Under the pieces are notes generated by a model. That model saw nothing but the letters and a program-made list of their open reading frames with translations. It did not search any database and was not told the DNA's origin. The position numbers were made by a program, and so were the translations under genes. 64,000 bases of DNA from Secundilactobacillus silagincola (GTDB lineage Bacteria > Bacillota > Bacilli > Lactobacillales > Lactobacillaceae): positions 62,001-126,000 of the forward strand of contig NZ_BCMJ01000003.1 in NCBI RefSeq assembly GCF_002583405.1, written 5' to 3'. Below are positions 35,998 through 44,925 of the stretch, piece after piece (the first letter of the stretch is position 1; each line of letters starts with the position of its first letter).

Positions 35998-37134
35998 ATG
36001 GCAACTGTTTTGGGCATTGTTGCAGAATATAATCCGTTTCATAACGGTCATGCCTACCAATTGCGACAGGCTAAGCAGCAGTCGCAAGCCGATGTGACGG
36101 TGGTTGTAATGAGTGGTAACTGGATGCAACGCGGTGAACCCGCTTTAATAGACAAGTGGCAGCGAACTAGACTGGCGCTTCTTGGTGGTGTTGATTTGGT
36201 TATCGAATTGCCCTTTCAGTTTGCGGTCCAGCCTGCTCATTTATTTGCTCAGGGTGCTATCCAGCTGCTGTCAGCGTTAGGGTGTACGACGCTTGCTTTC
36301 GGTGCTGAACACCCGGACTTGGACTTTGAGACCTTGGTAGCTAATCAGCCAACGAATGCTAGTAGCCATTTTAAGCAATTTGATGAGACTTATCCCACCT
36401 TGTTTAATGATTACTTGCAGGCACAGACGGGTATGAATCTGCGCGCTTCAAACGATATCTTAGGGTTTAGTTACGTTGCTGCTAATCGTCAATTAGAACG
36501 GCCGTTGGAAATCTTGCCGATTCAAAGACGGGGGAGTTCCCACCAGGAGACGCAACTTGATTCAGAGGCAACGGTTGCTAGTGGAGCAGCGATCCGTTAT
36601 GCCGTCCAATCTGGTGACTGGCCGTCAGTTGCACGTATGGTTCCAGCTGAGACGTTAGCCGCACTTCAAAAAAATCAGCAGGTGACGTGGAGCGATTATT
36701 GGCCGTATTTACGTTACCAGTTACTTTCAACTTCGCTGGCTGATCTGCATGAGGTTTACCAAATGAGCGAAGGTATTGAGTATCGGCTAAAGCAGGCTGC
36801 GTTAACCAGCACTAATTTTGATGAATTTTTGCGTGCGGCAAAGACCAAACGGTTTACTTATGCGCGACTGCAACGATTATGTGTATACATTTTGTTACAG
36901 GTCAATCGGGTGGAGCTACCAACAGAAGTCAGATATGCGCACGTACTGGGTTTTGACCGCTTGGGGCAGCGGTACCTGAACCAGGTAAAAAAACGCTCTA
37001 AACTGCCCTTAATATCGCGTGTGACGGATGACTGGATCAATGGTCCGTACCGGCTTGATTATCAGGCGGGTCTAATGCGTCAAATGCTGACTAAAGTTGA
37101 TCAAGATCGCTTACAGCATGCCGTCATTGTATAG
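35998..37134 (+). CDS. tmcAL: tRNA(Met) cytidine acetate ligase TmcAL (YlbM)
   Basis: This 378-residue enzyme forms N4-acetylcytidine at the wobble position of elongator tRNA-Met using acetate and ATP. Motifs are VAEYNPFHNGH near the N-terminus (nucleotidyltransferase HxGH), MSGNWMQRGEPA and GASVASGAAIR-type sequence (ATVASGAAIRYAV). Two adjacent ATGs are present at 35995 and 35998; the second is 7 nt from GGAGG (35986-35990) and was chosen. In bacilli ylbM also precedes ylbN(yceD)-rpmF. Confidence 0.93.
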   Translation: MATVLGIVAEYNPFHNGHAYQLRQAKQQSQADVTVVVMSGNWMQRGEPALIDKWQRTRLALLGGVDLVIELPFQFAVQPAHLFAQGAIQLLSALGCTTLAFGAEHPDLDFETLVANQPTNASSHFKQFDETYPTLFNDYLQAQTGMNLRASNDILGFSYVAANRQLERPLEILPIQRRGSSHQETQLDSEATVASGAAIRYAVQSGDWPSVARMVPAETLAALQKNQQVTWSDYWPYLRYQLLSTSLADLHEVYQMSEGIEYRLKQAALTSTNFDEFLRAAKTKRFTYARLQRLCVYILLQVNRVELPTEVRYAHVLGFDRLGQRYLNQVKKRSKLPLISRVTDDWINGPYRLDYQAGLMRQMLTKVDQDRLQHAVIV

Positions 37135-37211
37135 TTGCCCTGTCCGTTTTGAATAAGATCAACTTTTTATGATGACTTTGAAGTTGTTTTCAACGTGTCA
37201 TGTAAATTCCC

Positions 37212-37240
37212 TTGACATCGTCACAACCCATAGTTATAAT
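37212..37240 (+). promoter_or_regulatory. Consensus promoter of yceD-rpmF
   Basis: Perfect TTGACA (37212-37217) and TATAAT (37235-37240) with 17-nt spacing, 28 nt before the TTG start of yceD. Confidence 0.9.
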
Positions 37241-37268
37241 AATAAAGTTGCGTTAGGAGGATACTGAA

Positions 37269-37826
37269 TTGAAGTTGTCGTTATCCGAGTTACAAAAAGA
37301 GTACCGGCATGAACCACTCAAATTCGATGAAGCCCTGGATTTGAAAGCAGATCTGATGGATCGTTATCCTGACGAAGTGCTTGACGTAACACCAGTTCAC
37401 ATCAATGGGATGGTTAGTGTTGAAGATGGTGGGGACGTGCTGCTTTATACTCACGTTTCGGCTACATTGACGGTACCGTCGACACGTTCACTTACACCGG
37501 TTGAGTTACCCACGGATTTTGATGTTACCGAGTTTTACGTTGCCTCTCAGGCAGCTTTAACCCGTTACGAAAAAACCGACGTGGTTCTCGTGGTAGAGGA
37601 CGATGTGATTGATGTAGACAAAGCAATTGCTGACAATCTGTTACTACAGATTCCGATGCAAGTACTGACGAAGGCTGAACAGTCTGAAGATGAATTACCC
37701 GAAGGTCAAGACTGGCAGGTAACCATTGAAGGCGAAGCTGAGGAGTCAGATTCTAAAACTGTTGATCCACGTCTTGCTAAGTTAAAAAACTTCTTTGATG
37801 ATTCGTCGAAAGACGATGAACAGTAG
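37269..37826 (+). CDS. yceD: YceD/DUF177 family protein (YlbN)
   Basis: This 185-residue acidic protein is of the DUF177 family that always precedes rpmF and is linked to 23S rRNA accumulation in E. coli and plants. It has the central strand pattern [15 protein letters not shown] and an acidic tail (DDSSKDDEQ). It starts with TTG at 37269, 7 nt after AGGAGG (37256-37261). It is co-transcribed with rpmF from a consensus promoter. Confidence 0.9.
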   Translation: MKLSLSELQKEYRHEPLKFDEALDLKADLMDRYPDEVLDVTPVHINGMVSVEDGGDVLLYTHVSATLTVPSTRSLTPVELPTDFDVTEFYVASQAALTRYEKTDVVLVVEDDVIDVDKAIADNLLLQIPMQVLTKAEQSEDELPEGQDWQVTIEGEAEESDSKTVDPRLAKLKNFFDDSSKDDEQ

Positions 37827-37879
37827 GACTTAAAAATCTTTCACTAGTGGATAATTTTAAATTTAAGGAGGTGTTTCCA

Positions 37880-38059
37880 TTGGCTGTACCAGCACGTAAG
37901 ACTTCTAAGACGAAGAAACGTATGCGTCGAGGAAACATTAAGTTGCAAGTACCTAATTTGAGTGCTTGCCCAAACTGTGGTGAATTACGTAAATCACACG
38001 TTGTTTGCCCTAACTGCGGCTTCTATGATGGTCGTCAGGTTGTTAAGACTAACAACTAG
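37880..38059 (+). CDS. rpmF: 50S ribosomal protein L32
   Basis: This 59-residue L32 has N-terminus [17 protein letters not shown] and a four-cysteine zinc ribbon (CPNC and CPNC). A frame extends upstream to 37847, but AAGGAGGTG (37865-37873) sits at good spacing before a TTG at 37880, which gives the exact family N-terminus. It contains the zinc-binding version of L32. It is followed by a strong terminator. Confidence 0.97.
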   Translation: MAVPARKTSKTKKRMRRGNIKLQVPNLSACPNCGELRKSHVVCPNCGFYDGRQVVKTNN

Positions 38060-38062
38060 TTA

Positions 38063-38115
38063 ATAAAAAAAGAAGCATCCAAGAGAACCGCGGTCTCTGG
38101 ATGCTTCTTTTTTTG
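38063..38115. terminator. Strong hairpin terminator after rpmF
   Basis: AAAAAAAGAAGCATCC pairs with GGATGCTTCTTTTTTT, with AGAGA/TCTCT continuing the stem. The flanking A and T tracts allow action in both directions. The following stretch to 38277 holds no gene that can be supported. Confidence 0.92.
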
Positions 38116-38277
38116 TTTATTTATAGCCTGGTAATCAAATCAAGAGGGTCAAATTGCTTGTCTGATACGGTTTAGCCTTGTCAGTAGGGAAAACATCAGG
38201 ATAGTGCATATGAGCATTTACAAGGTAATTATGACGTTTCTTACTTGTATCTATTAGTGATGTGTGATTAAGTACCG

Positions 38278-38314
38278 AAAAAAAGAACCGGAGATAATTA
38301 AATCTCCAGTTCCT
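38278..38314 (-). terminator. Terminator of the alcohol dehydrogenase gene
   Basis: GAACCGGAGAT pairs with ATCTCCAGTTC around TAATTAA. On the minus strand it is followed by seven T residues (A tract at 38278-38284 on plus). Confidence 0.85.
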
Positions 38315-38339
38315 CTTGTTCGATTAAGATTGAACTAGT

Positions 38340-39359
38340 TTATTCCTTAGTAAAGTCAACAACCATACGGCCAGTGATTTTACCAGCTTTCATTTCGTCA
38401 ATAATATCATTGATTTCGCTTAAACGACGAGTCTGAACGATTGGATGTACCAAACCTTCAGCACCAAATTGGAAAGTTTCAGCTAAGTCTTGACGGGTAC
38501 CAACAAGTGAACCAGCCACTTGGATGCCATCCAAAACAGTCTTAGCAATGTTTAATTCCATGTTACCTTGTGGAAGGGCAACGGCGACTAAACGACCATC
38601 TGGACGAAGCGCATTAACTGATTGAGTGAATGCTGCATCGTTAACAGCTGTTACTTGGGCATTGTGAACGCCACCGACTTGTTTTTGAATTTCTTCAGAA
38701 ACGTTTTGGGTCTTACGGTTGATTAAGATATCAGCGCCCATTTCTTTAGCAGCTTTCAATTTATCAGGGTTACCATCAACGGCAACAACGTGTGCGCCAA
38801 AGACGTGCTTAGCATATTGGATAGCTAAGTTACCTAAACCACCGGCACCAACAACTTCAACCCATTGGCCTGGTTTTGTTTCGCCGACTTTAAGAGCTTT
38901 GTACATGGTAACACCGGCACAAGTTAAACTAGTGGCTTCAACTGGATCCAAACCTTCTGGTACTTTAACAGCGTAGTTAGCGTCAACAATAACTTGTTGT
39001 GCCATAGCACCATCAACAGTGAAACCAGAGTTTTGAACATTGCGGCAAAGAGTTTCGCGGCCAGTCAAACAATATTCACAGTGGCCACAGCCTTTGAAGA
39101 ACCAAGCGATAGATACACGATCGCCGACTTTTAAGTTCTCGACACCTTCGCCAAGTTTAGAAACGATCCCAACACCTTCGTGACCAATGATACGGCCAGG
39201 AACTTTACCAAAGTCACCAGCAGCAACGTGAAGGTCGGTGTGGCACAGGCCACAGTATTCAACGTCAACTAAGGCTTCACCATAGTTTAAATCACGAAGC
39301 TTGACATCTTTAATATCTACATACCCATCAACTGGGTCGCGTACAACAGCAGCTTTCAT
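38340..39359 (-). CDS. adhP: Zinc-dependent alcohol dehydrogenase (AdhA/AdhP type)
   Basis: This 339-residue MDR-family NAD-dependent alcohol dehydrogenase has catalytic zinc Cys in CGLCHTDLH and GHEGVG, the four-Cys structural zinc lobe [15 protein letters not shown], and a Rossmann motif GAGGLGNLA. It interconverts acetaldehyde or other aldehydes and alcohols. The frame extends 49 codons upstream of MKAAVVRD, but that region carries the promoter; AAAGAGGTAA precedes the ATG at 39359. It has no partner gene, is flanked by its own terminator, and may be controlled by a Rex-like site upstream. Confidence 0.95.
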   Translation of the reverse strand: MKAAVVRDPVDGYVDIKDVKLRDLNYGEALVDVEYCGLCHTDLHVAAGDFGKVPGRIIGHEGVGIVSKLGEGVENLKVGDRVSIAWFFKGCGHCEYCLTGRETLCRNVQNSGFTVDGAMAQQVIVDANYAVKVPEGLDPVEATSLTCAGVTMYKALKVGETKPGQWVEVVGAGGLGNLAIQYAKHVFGAHVVAVDGNPDKLKAAKEMGADILINRKTQNVSEEIQKQVGGVHNAQVTAVNDAAFTQSVNALRPDGRLVAVALPQGNMELNIAKTVLDGIQVAGSLVGTRQDLAETFQFGAEGLVHPIVQTRRLSEINDIIDEMKAGKITGRMVVDFTKE

Positions 39360-39382
39360 TTTTACAATTACCTCTTTCGTAT

Positions 39383-39400
39383 GTGTGTATGTTTTCACAA
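39383..39400 (-). promoter_or_regulatory. Possible Rex-like redox operator upstream of adhP
   Basis: On the minus strand TTGTGAAAACATACACAC resembles the Rex site TTGTGA-N6-TCACAA, with a perfect left half and a degenerate right half. It lies between the -10 box and the ribosome binding site. Many Firmicutes adh genes are Rex targets, so this is a reasonable guess only. Confidence 0.35.
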
Positions 39401-39404
39401 TGTA

Positions 39405-39433
39405 ATTTAAACACACAGTTTCAAAAAGTTCAA
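39405..39433 (-). promoter_or_regulatory. Promoter of adhP
   Basis: Minus strand TTGAAC (39428-39433), 17-nt spacer, TTAAAT (39405-39410). Confidence 0.6.
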
Positions 39434-39655
39434 GTGATTTTTTGAGCAATTGCAAATGTTTGCAAAAATCATGTTCAAATAAGAAAGCTTGATTATCCGG
39501 TACCATGGCGATTTTTTGAATTGTTTATAAATTTGATTGTTGATAAAAATTTTTTCACTAAGTATTTTTACTGATAATTTTTTTCAATGAATCAGAATAG
39601 ATTCGCCAAATTTTAATTTATATAGTAAGATGGAAAAGTAATTTGATTGACAGTA

Positions 39656-39664
39656 TGGTACACT
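39656..39664 (+). promoter_or_regulatory. Extended -10 promoter of the two-component system
   Basis: TGGTACACT contains the TGn extension and a TACACT -10 box. A TTGACA just upstream (39647-39652) is too close to be its -35. The start codon of the response regulator is 70 nt downstream. Confidence 0.45.
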
Positions 39665-39734
39665 ATTAGCGATGTGCCAGAAGTTTTTTCTAAACGTAAA
39701 TAAGAAAATTATAAGTAAGAGGAGTTCATTAAAA

Positions 39735-40421
39735 ATGAGTCGAATTTTAATTATTGAAGATGAAAAGAACTTAGCCCGTTTCGTGGAGCTAGAATTAAAG
39801 CATGAAGGTTACGATACCGAGGTCCAGTTTAACGGTAATACTGGCTTAGATGCTGCTTTGGCTGAAGATTTTGACGTTATATTACTGGATTTGATGTTAC
39901 CTGAACTTAACGGTATTGACGTTGCTCGCCGTATTCGTGAAGTGAAGAATACACCAATTATCATGATGACCGCCCGTGATTCCGTTATTGACCGGGTTTC
40001 TGGTTTTGATCATGGTGCTGATGATTACATTGTTAAACCTTTCGCGATTGAAGAGCTATTAGCGCGTGTTCGGGCATTGCTTCGTCGGATTCACATTGAA
40101 AGCGAACAAAAAGACTTTAAGCAAACCACGGTGACTTACAAAGATTTAACTATTGAAAAGGAAAATCGGGTTGTTCGTCGTGGCGATGAAGTGATTAACT
40201 TGACTAAACGTGAATACGAACTGCTATTGACCTTGATGGAAAACGTCAACGTTGTCCTTGCCCGCGATGTTCTCTTGAACAAAGTTTGGGGCTACGAATC
40301 AGAAGTTGAAACTAACGTGGTTGATGTATACGTTCGTTACTTACGTAATAAGATTGATCGACCGGGTGAAAAGAGTTACATTCAAACGGTTCGTGGTACT
40401 GGGTACGTGATGCGTTCATGA
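39735..40421 (+). CDS. OmpR-family response regulator
   Basis: This 228-residue response regulator has a receiver domain (1 to about 118) with acidic pocket IEDE (8-10 region) and phospho-acceptor D52 in LLDLMLPEL. A winged-helix DNA-binding domain follows (about 130-228, ending YIQTVRGTGYVMRS). The frame is open from 39672, but AAGAGGAG precedes the ATG at 39735, which gives the normal family N-terminus. Its stop overlaps the ATG of the sensor kinase, so they form one unit. The regulon is unknown; it resembles the ArlR/LisR/CsrR group. Confidence 0.93.
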   Translation: MSRILIIEDEKNLARFVELELKHEGYDTEVQFNGNTGLDAALAEDFDVILLDLMLPELNGIDVARRIREVKNTPIIMMTARDSVIDRVSGFDHGADDYIVKPFAIEELLARVRALLRRIHIESEQKDFKQTTVTYKDLTIEKENRVVRRGDEVINLTKREYELLLTLMENVNVVLARDVLLNKVWGYESEVETNVVDVYVRYLRNKIDRPGEKSYIQTVRGTGYVMRS

Positions 40422-42124
40422 ATGAAACAGATACCCCAGTTAACAAAAATGAATCAACTTTAAAAAAGCATCATCGATTATCGATGAAGTGGAAGTGGGC
40501 GCTGGGTAGTGCAACCGGCGTTTTTGTTATCTTTGTCGTTTTTTCCGTGTTGATGTTTCAAGGCCTATCAGGGGTCTTGCTTCAACAGGAACGAACGCAC
40601 GTCAGCAGTACGCTGGACACGGTGATTAGCCGAGTCGATACCTTGCAGGGGCATTTTACGGCTGATTCGGTCAGTAATGCTTTGCAACCTAATCTGAATC
40701 AACCCAGCGGATCAGTTTCGGATCACGCAAATATCTATCAAAATTCCGTGATCACAGATTTGTCTCGTGATAGTACGGGGGTTTCTGTTTATAACGCTCA
40801 GAAAAAAGAAATTTTTAATTCTCGTAATTCGCACGTTGATAATAGTCGATTGTCGGAAAAACGTGAGATGAAAATGGAAAAGACCCGCAGTTTTGATGGG
40901 CTGGTTGGACGAGCACCAATTTATAGTCAGAGTGGACATAAGCTACTTGGCTACGTACAAGTGGCTAATGCCATGACAGAGTACAAAGCTGCTCGTCACC
41001 GTTTCTCGTTGATCCTGATTGTGCTTGTGATTTCGGTTGTGTTCGCAGCTTCTGTGTTCAGTTATTTCTTAGCAGATTTATTGCTAAAACCAATCATTGA
41101 CCTCAACAAGACCATGCAGGCAGTTCGTTCAGACCCCCAGTCTGATGAACGGGTGCCTGAAACGCGTCGAAATGACGAACTATCTGATTTAAGCGAGTTG
41201 TTTAATGATATGCTGGATCAGATGCAGCGTTATATCGATCAGCAACAGCAATTTGTTGGTGATGTTTCTCATGAACTGCGGACGCCTGTTGCCGTTATCC
41301 AGGGACATATTGAATTACTCCAGCGGTGGGGGAAAGATGATCCTGAAGTGCTGAATGAATCACTTTCAGCGGCTATGCAGGAAACCAAGCGGATGCAGAG
41401 TCTGGTTACCGAAATGCTGGATCTGACCCGAGCTGAACAGATTCAAATCACGATGAATCACGAAACTTCCGATATTAAAGAAGTTGTGAACCAAGTTTTC
41501 AACGATTTTAAGATGATTCATCCAGACTTTACGTTCATTTTAGATGACGACGTCAAAAAACACGCCTATTCGCAGATTTACCGGAATCACCTTGAACAGG
41601 TACTGATTATTTTACTGGATAACGCCGTTAAATATTCGGTTAAACGTAAGGAAATCCACTTGTCCTTATCATCTAGCGGGCACGTTGCTCAAATTGCTGT
41701 TCAAGACTTTGGCGAAGGCCTTTCCGAAGAAAACCGTGAACGAGTGTTTAACCGATTTTATCGGGTGGATAAGGCTCGTAGTCGAAATAAAGGTGGGAAC
41801 GGTTTAGGACTGTCCATTGCCAAACGTTTGGTAGAGGCTTATCACGGTAAGATTAGTATTGAAAGTGCACTTGGCTATGGTTCAATTTTTCAGATTGAAT
41901 TGCCGTTGATTTCAGAAGATATCAAGATCCAACTGGATCACGCCAAGGAAGAAGACGAAGAGGAGCGAACGGTTAGTGATCCTTTAGCCACTAATTTAGG
42001 CGCTAACCCAACTGATTCATTGGCTATCCCAGGCGTTTATCGCGCTAGTGATCAAACCAACTCGGAACCATCTAAACCGGATAGTTCTGAGTCGCAGGAT
42101 GATGAGTCCAAGCCAACGCATTAA
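40418..42124 (+). CDS. Membrane sensor histidine kinase (LisK/ArlS-like)
   Basis: This 568-residue kinase has TM1 (about 28-48), an extracytoplasmic domain of about 145 residues, TM2 (about 196-218), HAMP (219-271), HisKA with phospho-acceptor H285 in GDVSHELRTP, and HATPase_c motifs (NAVKYS, DFGEGLS, GGNGLGLS). The C-terminal ~65 residues past the ATPase (from about 503) are an acidic, Ser/Asp/Glu-rich low-complexity tail ending ESQDDESKPTH. Such a tail is unusual for this kinase class and could be a docking region. It overlaps the regulator gene by 4 nt. Confidence 0.92.
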   Translation: MNETDTPVNKNESTLKKHHRLSMKWKWALGSATGVFVIFVVFSVLMFQGLSGVLLQQERTHVSSTLDTVISRVDTLQGHFTADSVSNALQPNLNQPSGSVSDHANIYQNSVITDLSRDSTGVSVYNAQKKEIFNSRNSHVDNSRLSEKREMKMEKTRSFDGLVGRAPIYSQSGHKLLGYVQVANAMTEYKAARHRFSLILIVLVISVVFAASVFSYFLADLLLKPIIDLNKTMQAVRSDPQSDERVPETRRNDELSDLSELFNDMLDQMQRYIDQQQQFVGDVSHELRTPVAVIQGHIELLQRWGKDDPEVLNESLSAAMQETKRMQSLVTEMLDLTRAEQIQITMNHETSDIKEVVNQVFNDFKMIHPDFTFILDDDVKKHAYSQIYRNHLEQVLIILLDNAVKYSVKRKEIHLSLSSSGHVAQIAVQDFGEGLSEENRERVFNRFYRVDKARSRNKGGNGLGLSIAKRLVEAYHGKISIESALGYGSIFQIELPLISEDIKIQLDHAKEEDEEERTVSDPLATNLGANPTDSLAIPGVYRASDQTNSEPSKPDSSESQDDESKPTH

Positions 42125-42147
42125 CAAAATCATACGAATTAACCATT

Positions 42148-42182
42148 AAAGCAGGTTCCTGTAATCAGGAGCCTGCTTTTTT
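42148..42182 (+). terminator. Terminator after the two-component system
   Basis: AAGCAGGTTCCTG pairs with CAGGAGCCTGCTT around TAAT and is followed by TTTT. Confidence 0.88.
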
Positions 42183-42323
42183 AGGTTCGTTTAATTTAAG
42201 TCGTCTACAATCACATTTATGCAATGAAAGCAGAAGATAAAAGGTCGGTAGTTTACCGGCTGGTCTGATTTCTAAAGGATGAAAAACAATTCGGATAATT
42301 AGTGGGGTGAGTTACTTCTCGTT

Positions 42324-43538
42324 ATGGATTTAAGCATTAATCGAAAAAATCGCTATTTAACGTCTAATTCAATGATTGGTGTTTATACCAGAACTGATAA
42401 GCAACGATCAAAAAATTCGGTGCATAAACGGTTAACTTGGTTAGATATTGCCAAAGGAATCGGGATTCTTGCAGTCATTTGCGGACATAACATGCCCGAT
42501 TATATTCTCAATGTTCAAGCTAATCGGTACTGGTACGATTTTATTTACTGGTGGCATATGCCGTTATTCTTTTTAATTGGTGGTTTTTTCTTAAAACCGA
42601 TTAATTTACTGGATTTTAAAACGGTTACTACTTTCTTGAAGAAAAGGGTTAGGTCATTATTATCTAGTTATTTTCTCGCTGGCCTGTTGCTTATCATCGC
42701 GTATATGTTGATTCATAAAACGTCTGTCACATACAGTTTGACTTATCTTTTAAAATTACTTTATGGCGGCAAAACTTTAAGTGATTACACCACGGTATTC
42801 TGGTATCCAGAAACTTATCTATTAGGTGTAATGGGAACAACGATTATTATTAGTGCTATTCGTTTGAAATCGATACAACTTATCATTGCGGGTAGTTTTG
42901 TTTATTGGTCGACTAGCTATCAGCAATTGACCAATTTTAAAGCGTTTGGTGTGGTGACAGCACCTTGGGATATGGACGTTGCTGTGTTGGTAATGGCGTA
43001 TATGCTGATTGGTTACAACTTGTTTTATTTCGGTAAACAGTACCTGACAAAATGGTATATTTTTTTACCGGCTTTACTGACGGTTAGTTGGCTATTTCTT
43101 CAGTTGAAAAATCAAAAACTGTCATTCTCACTGTTCATGCGTAGTCACCAATTTTCTGGTGCTTATCAGCATCTCTCGCTAGGTCACAATGAGTTAGCGT
43201 TAATGGTAGGAATCATCCCAGTGTTGTGCTGTTTAGTGATTTTTGGGGTGAGTCAGATTGTTGCTTATCCTTTGGAGGTCACACGTTCAGTGGCAAAAGT
43301 CGGTTTATTTCCGGTGAGATTGATTGCCCGGATTTTATCAGTGGCTGGTAATCATACGCTCATTATGATGTATATGCATAAAATGATTTTGGATCTGCTT
43401 GATGTGAATCATGTGACCGATTTATATTGGTTACAGGTTCTCATTGCTGCTGCAATACCACTCATCATTGGTGTTTTCTTTAAACAATATCAATTAGCCA
43501 AGGCCGGTAGATTCGAAGTTATCAAACAACCGGTTTAA
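42324..43538 (+). CDS. Membrane acyltransferase, fucose 4-O-acetylase-like (copy 1)
   Basis: This 404-residue polytopic protein of the acyltransferase-3 family has the signature WLDIAKGIGILAVICGHNMP (about residues 37-56), where the His is the presumed catalytic residue. It then has about nine further hydrophobic segments, an FWYPETYLLG loop and NHTLIMMYMHK near the end. Such enzymes acetylate cell-surface glycans or cell-wall polymers. It is roughly two-thirds identical by eye to the copy at 44926-46170. The ribosome site is weak (GGGGTGAG, long spacing). Together with the next gene it forms the first unit of a duplicated module. Confidence 0.85.
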   Translation: MDLSINRKNRYLTSNSMIGVYTRTDKQRSKNSVHKRLTWLDIAKGIGILAVICGHNMPDYILNVQANRYWYDFIYWWHMPLFFLIGGFFLKPINLLDFKTVTTFLKKRVRSLLSSYFLAGLLLIIAYMLIHKTSVTYSLTYLLKLLYGGKTLSDYTTVFWYPETYLLGVMGTTIIISAIRLKSIQLIIAGSFVYWSTSYQQLTNFKAFGVVTAPWDMDVAVLVMAYMLIGYNLFYFGKQYLTKWYIFLPALLTVSWLFLQLKNQKLSFSLFMRSHQFSGAYQHLSLGHNELALMVGIIPVLCCLVIFGVSQIVAYPLEVTRSVAKVGLFPVRLIARILSVAGNHTLIMMYMHKMILDLLDVNHVTDLYWLQVLIAAAIPLIIGVFFKQYQLAKAGRFEVIKQPV

Positions 43539-43677
43539 TATCGCTGGCTTACAATTTATTTTTTCTTACCAAAATTTTTGATATTTCAAATAGATTAACT
43601 GTTCATGCCATCATACACAAAAATTTGGGATAGTGGTAATATATTTAGTAAGCTATTCGCAGATCGGAGTGAAAAAA

Positions 43678-44862
43678 ATGGCAACGATTATTTGCCCAAA
43701 TTGTGGTAAATCAATCCCTGAAAGTTCTACTATCTGTCCAAATTGCGGTTACCACTTAACCCCGACCAAAGCAGAAAATATTTCGCAAAAATCAAAGGAT
43801 AAGGGGGAATTTCAGGGGCAGGGCCGCTTTGCCCATCTCAAAAAAATTGGTCGTTCATTAGTAAAACAAAGGTGGTTTATCTCACTATCAGGTATTTTGT
43901 TTTTCTGTGTACTATTCGGTGTTTCTTATCAGTATCAGTTACACAAGCAGGAAATGCGCATTCAAAGAGAGCTGTCTCAGGCGATTAAGAGTTTGAGACA
44001 CGAAAATCAGGTTGCCGCAACGCATGGGCAGTCCATTCAAGAACCTGCTTCAAAAGTGCCACAGAATTCAAAACGACCAATTTTACTGCTACACGGTTTT
44101 GGCGGTTCGTATAACTCAGAGAGGTATATTTCGGCCAGCCTCGTTCAAACACATTTGGCAAAGCAGCAATTAATGGTTTATGTGGATCGGTCTAGTCGTA
44201 TCCACCTCATTGGTAAATATCAACCAAGTGCCAGTCATAAAGTAGTTATCCCCATTGTCATTAAGAATAATCATGCCGGTGAGATTTACTATAGTGCGAT
44301 GCTAGCAAAGATTATGCCGAGGCTTAATCGGAGATATCATATTAAGAGTTATGATGCGGTGGGGCATTCGATGGGTTCGTATGCTTGGATCAATTATTTT
44401 GAAACCCATCCAAAACAAGTTGCTCAGATCAAGCCACATCGTGTCGTCACAATTGCGGGGCCGTTTAATGGTATTTTAGACCGCCACAAACCTGATCAGC
44501 CAATATTTAAATCAAAAGTTGGTCGTTTATGGGATGACCAAGTAGGCGAAAATTCTTTAGATAAGAATGGCCGTCCGAAAATCGAACGAGCGGAATTTAA
44601 GCATCTTTTAAAGTATAAACATCGTCTGCCGGCTGGTTTAGATATTTTGAATATTTATGGTAATTTGAAAGATGGTACCGACAGTGATGGGCTTGTGACA
44701 ACGACTAGTGCCAGATCTTTAGGTTATTTAGTTAAAACCAGTCACGTCAAAGTTGGCTATCAGGAAAGCCAAGTTACTGGTCCAAAAGCGCAACACAGCT
44801 TGTTACATTATAATAATTTGAAAGTTAATCATTTAATTAAGGACTTTTTATTATATAAATAA
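43678..44862 (+). CDS. Zinc-ribbon membrane-anchored alpha/beta hydrolase (DUF915-like)
   Basis: This 394-residue protein has an N-terminal zinc ribbon (C6, C9, C20, C23), a single membrane span (about 66-84) and a 300-residue extracytoplasmic alpha/beta hydrolase. The hydrolase has an oxyanion segment LLLHGFGG (137-144), nucleophile elbow GHSMG (S231), a likely acid in TDSDG (D335 or D337) and a base H373 in AQHSLLH. The hydrolase resembles the DUF915 family of uncharacterised lactobacillus lipase/esterase-like proteins. The zinc ribbon would stay in the cytoplasm. The frame runs upstream to 43633, but CGGAGTGA precedes the ATG at 43678. A TGGTAATAT extended -10 at 43635-43642 may drive it. 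Confidence 0.82.
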   Translation: MATIICPNCGKSIPESSTICPNCGYHLTPTKAENISQKSKDKGEFQGQGRFAHLKKIGRSLVKQRWFISLSGILFFCVLFGVSYQYQLHKQEMRIQRELSQAIKSLRHENQVAATHGQSIQEPASKVPQNSKRPILLLHGFGGSYNSERYISASLVQTHLAKQQLMVYVDRSSRIHLIGKYQPSASHKVVIPIVIKNNHAGEIYYSAMLAKIMPRLNRRYHIKSYDAVGHSMGSYAWINYFETHPKQVAQIKPHRVVTIAGPFNGILDRHKPDQPIFKSKVGRLWDDQVGENSLDKNGRPKIERAEFKHLLKYKHRLPAGLDILNIYGNLKDGTDSDGLVTTTSARSLGYLVKTSHVKVGYQESQVTGPKAQHSLLHYNNLKVNHLIKDFLLYK

Positions 44863-44925
44863 TTTAATCTAACTACCTAACCGTTATGGGTGGGCAGCGT
44901 ATATGGTGGTGAATAATTTCTTATT

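Noticed and set aside
38135-38325. Minus-strand open stretch of about 60 codons between the rpmF terminator and the adhP terminator, with a peptide-like reading ending TSNLTLLI
   Set aside because: It has no start codon except a Met near its end, runs through the adhP terminator hairpin, and has no ribosome site. It could be a remnant of a gene but cannot be supported.
38340-39506. Longer form of the alcohol dehydrogenase starting at 39506
   Set aside because: The extra 49 codons cover the promoter and ribosome site and add residues not found in this well-conserved family.
39672-39734. N-terminal extension of the response regulator
   Set aside because: The receiver domain starts at MSRILIIEDE (39735) with a ribosome site just upstream; the extension covers the leader.
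42303-42330. Very short GTG-initiated reading frames overlapping the start codons of both acyltransferase genes
   Set aside because: Only 6-8 codons, no ribosome binding site of their own and no sequence conservation between the copies beyond position.
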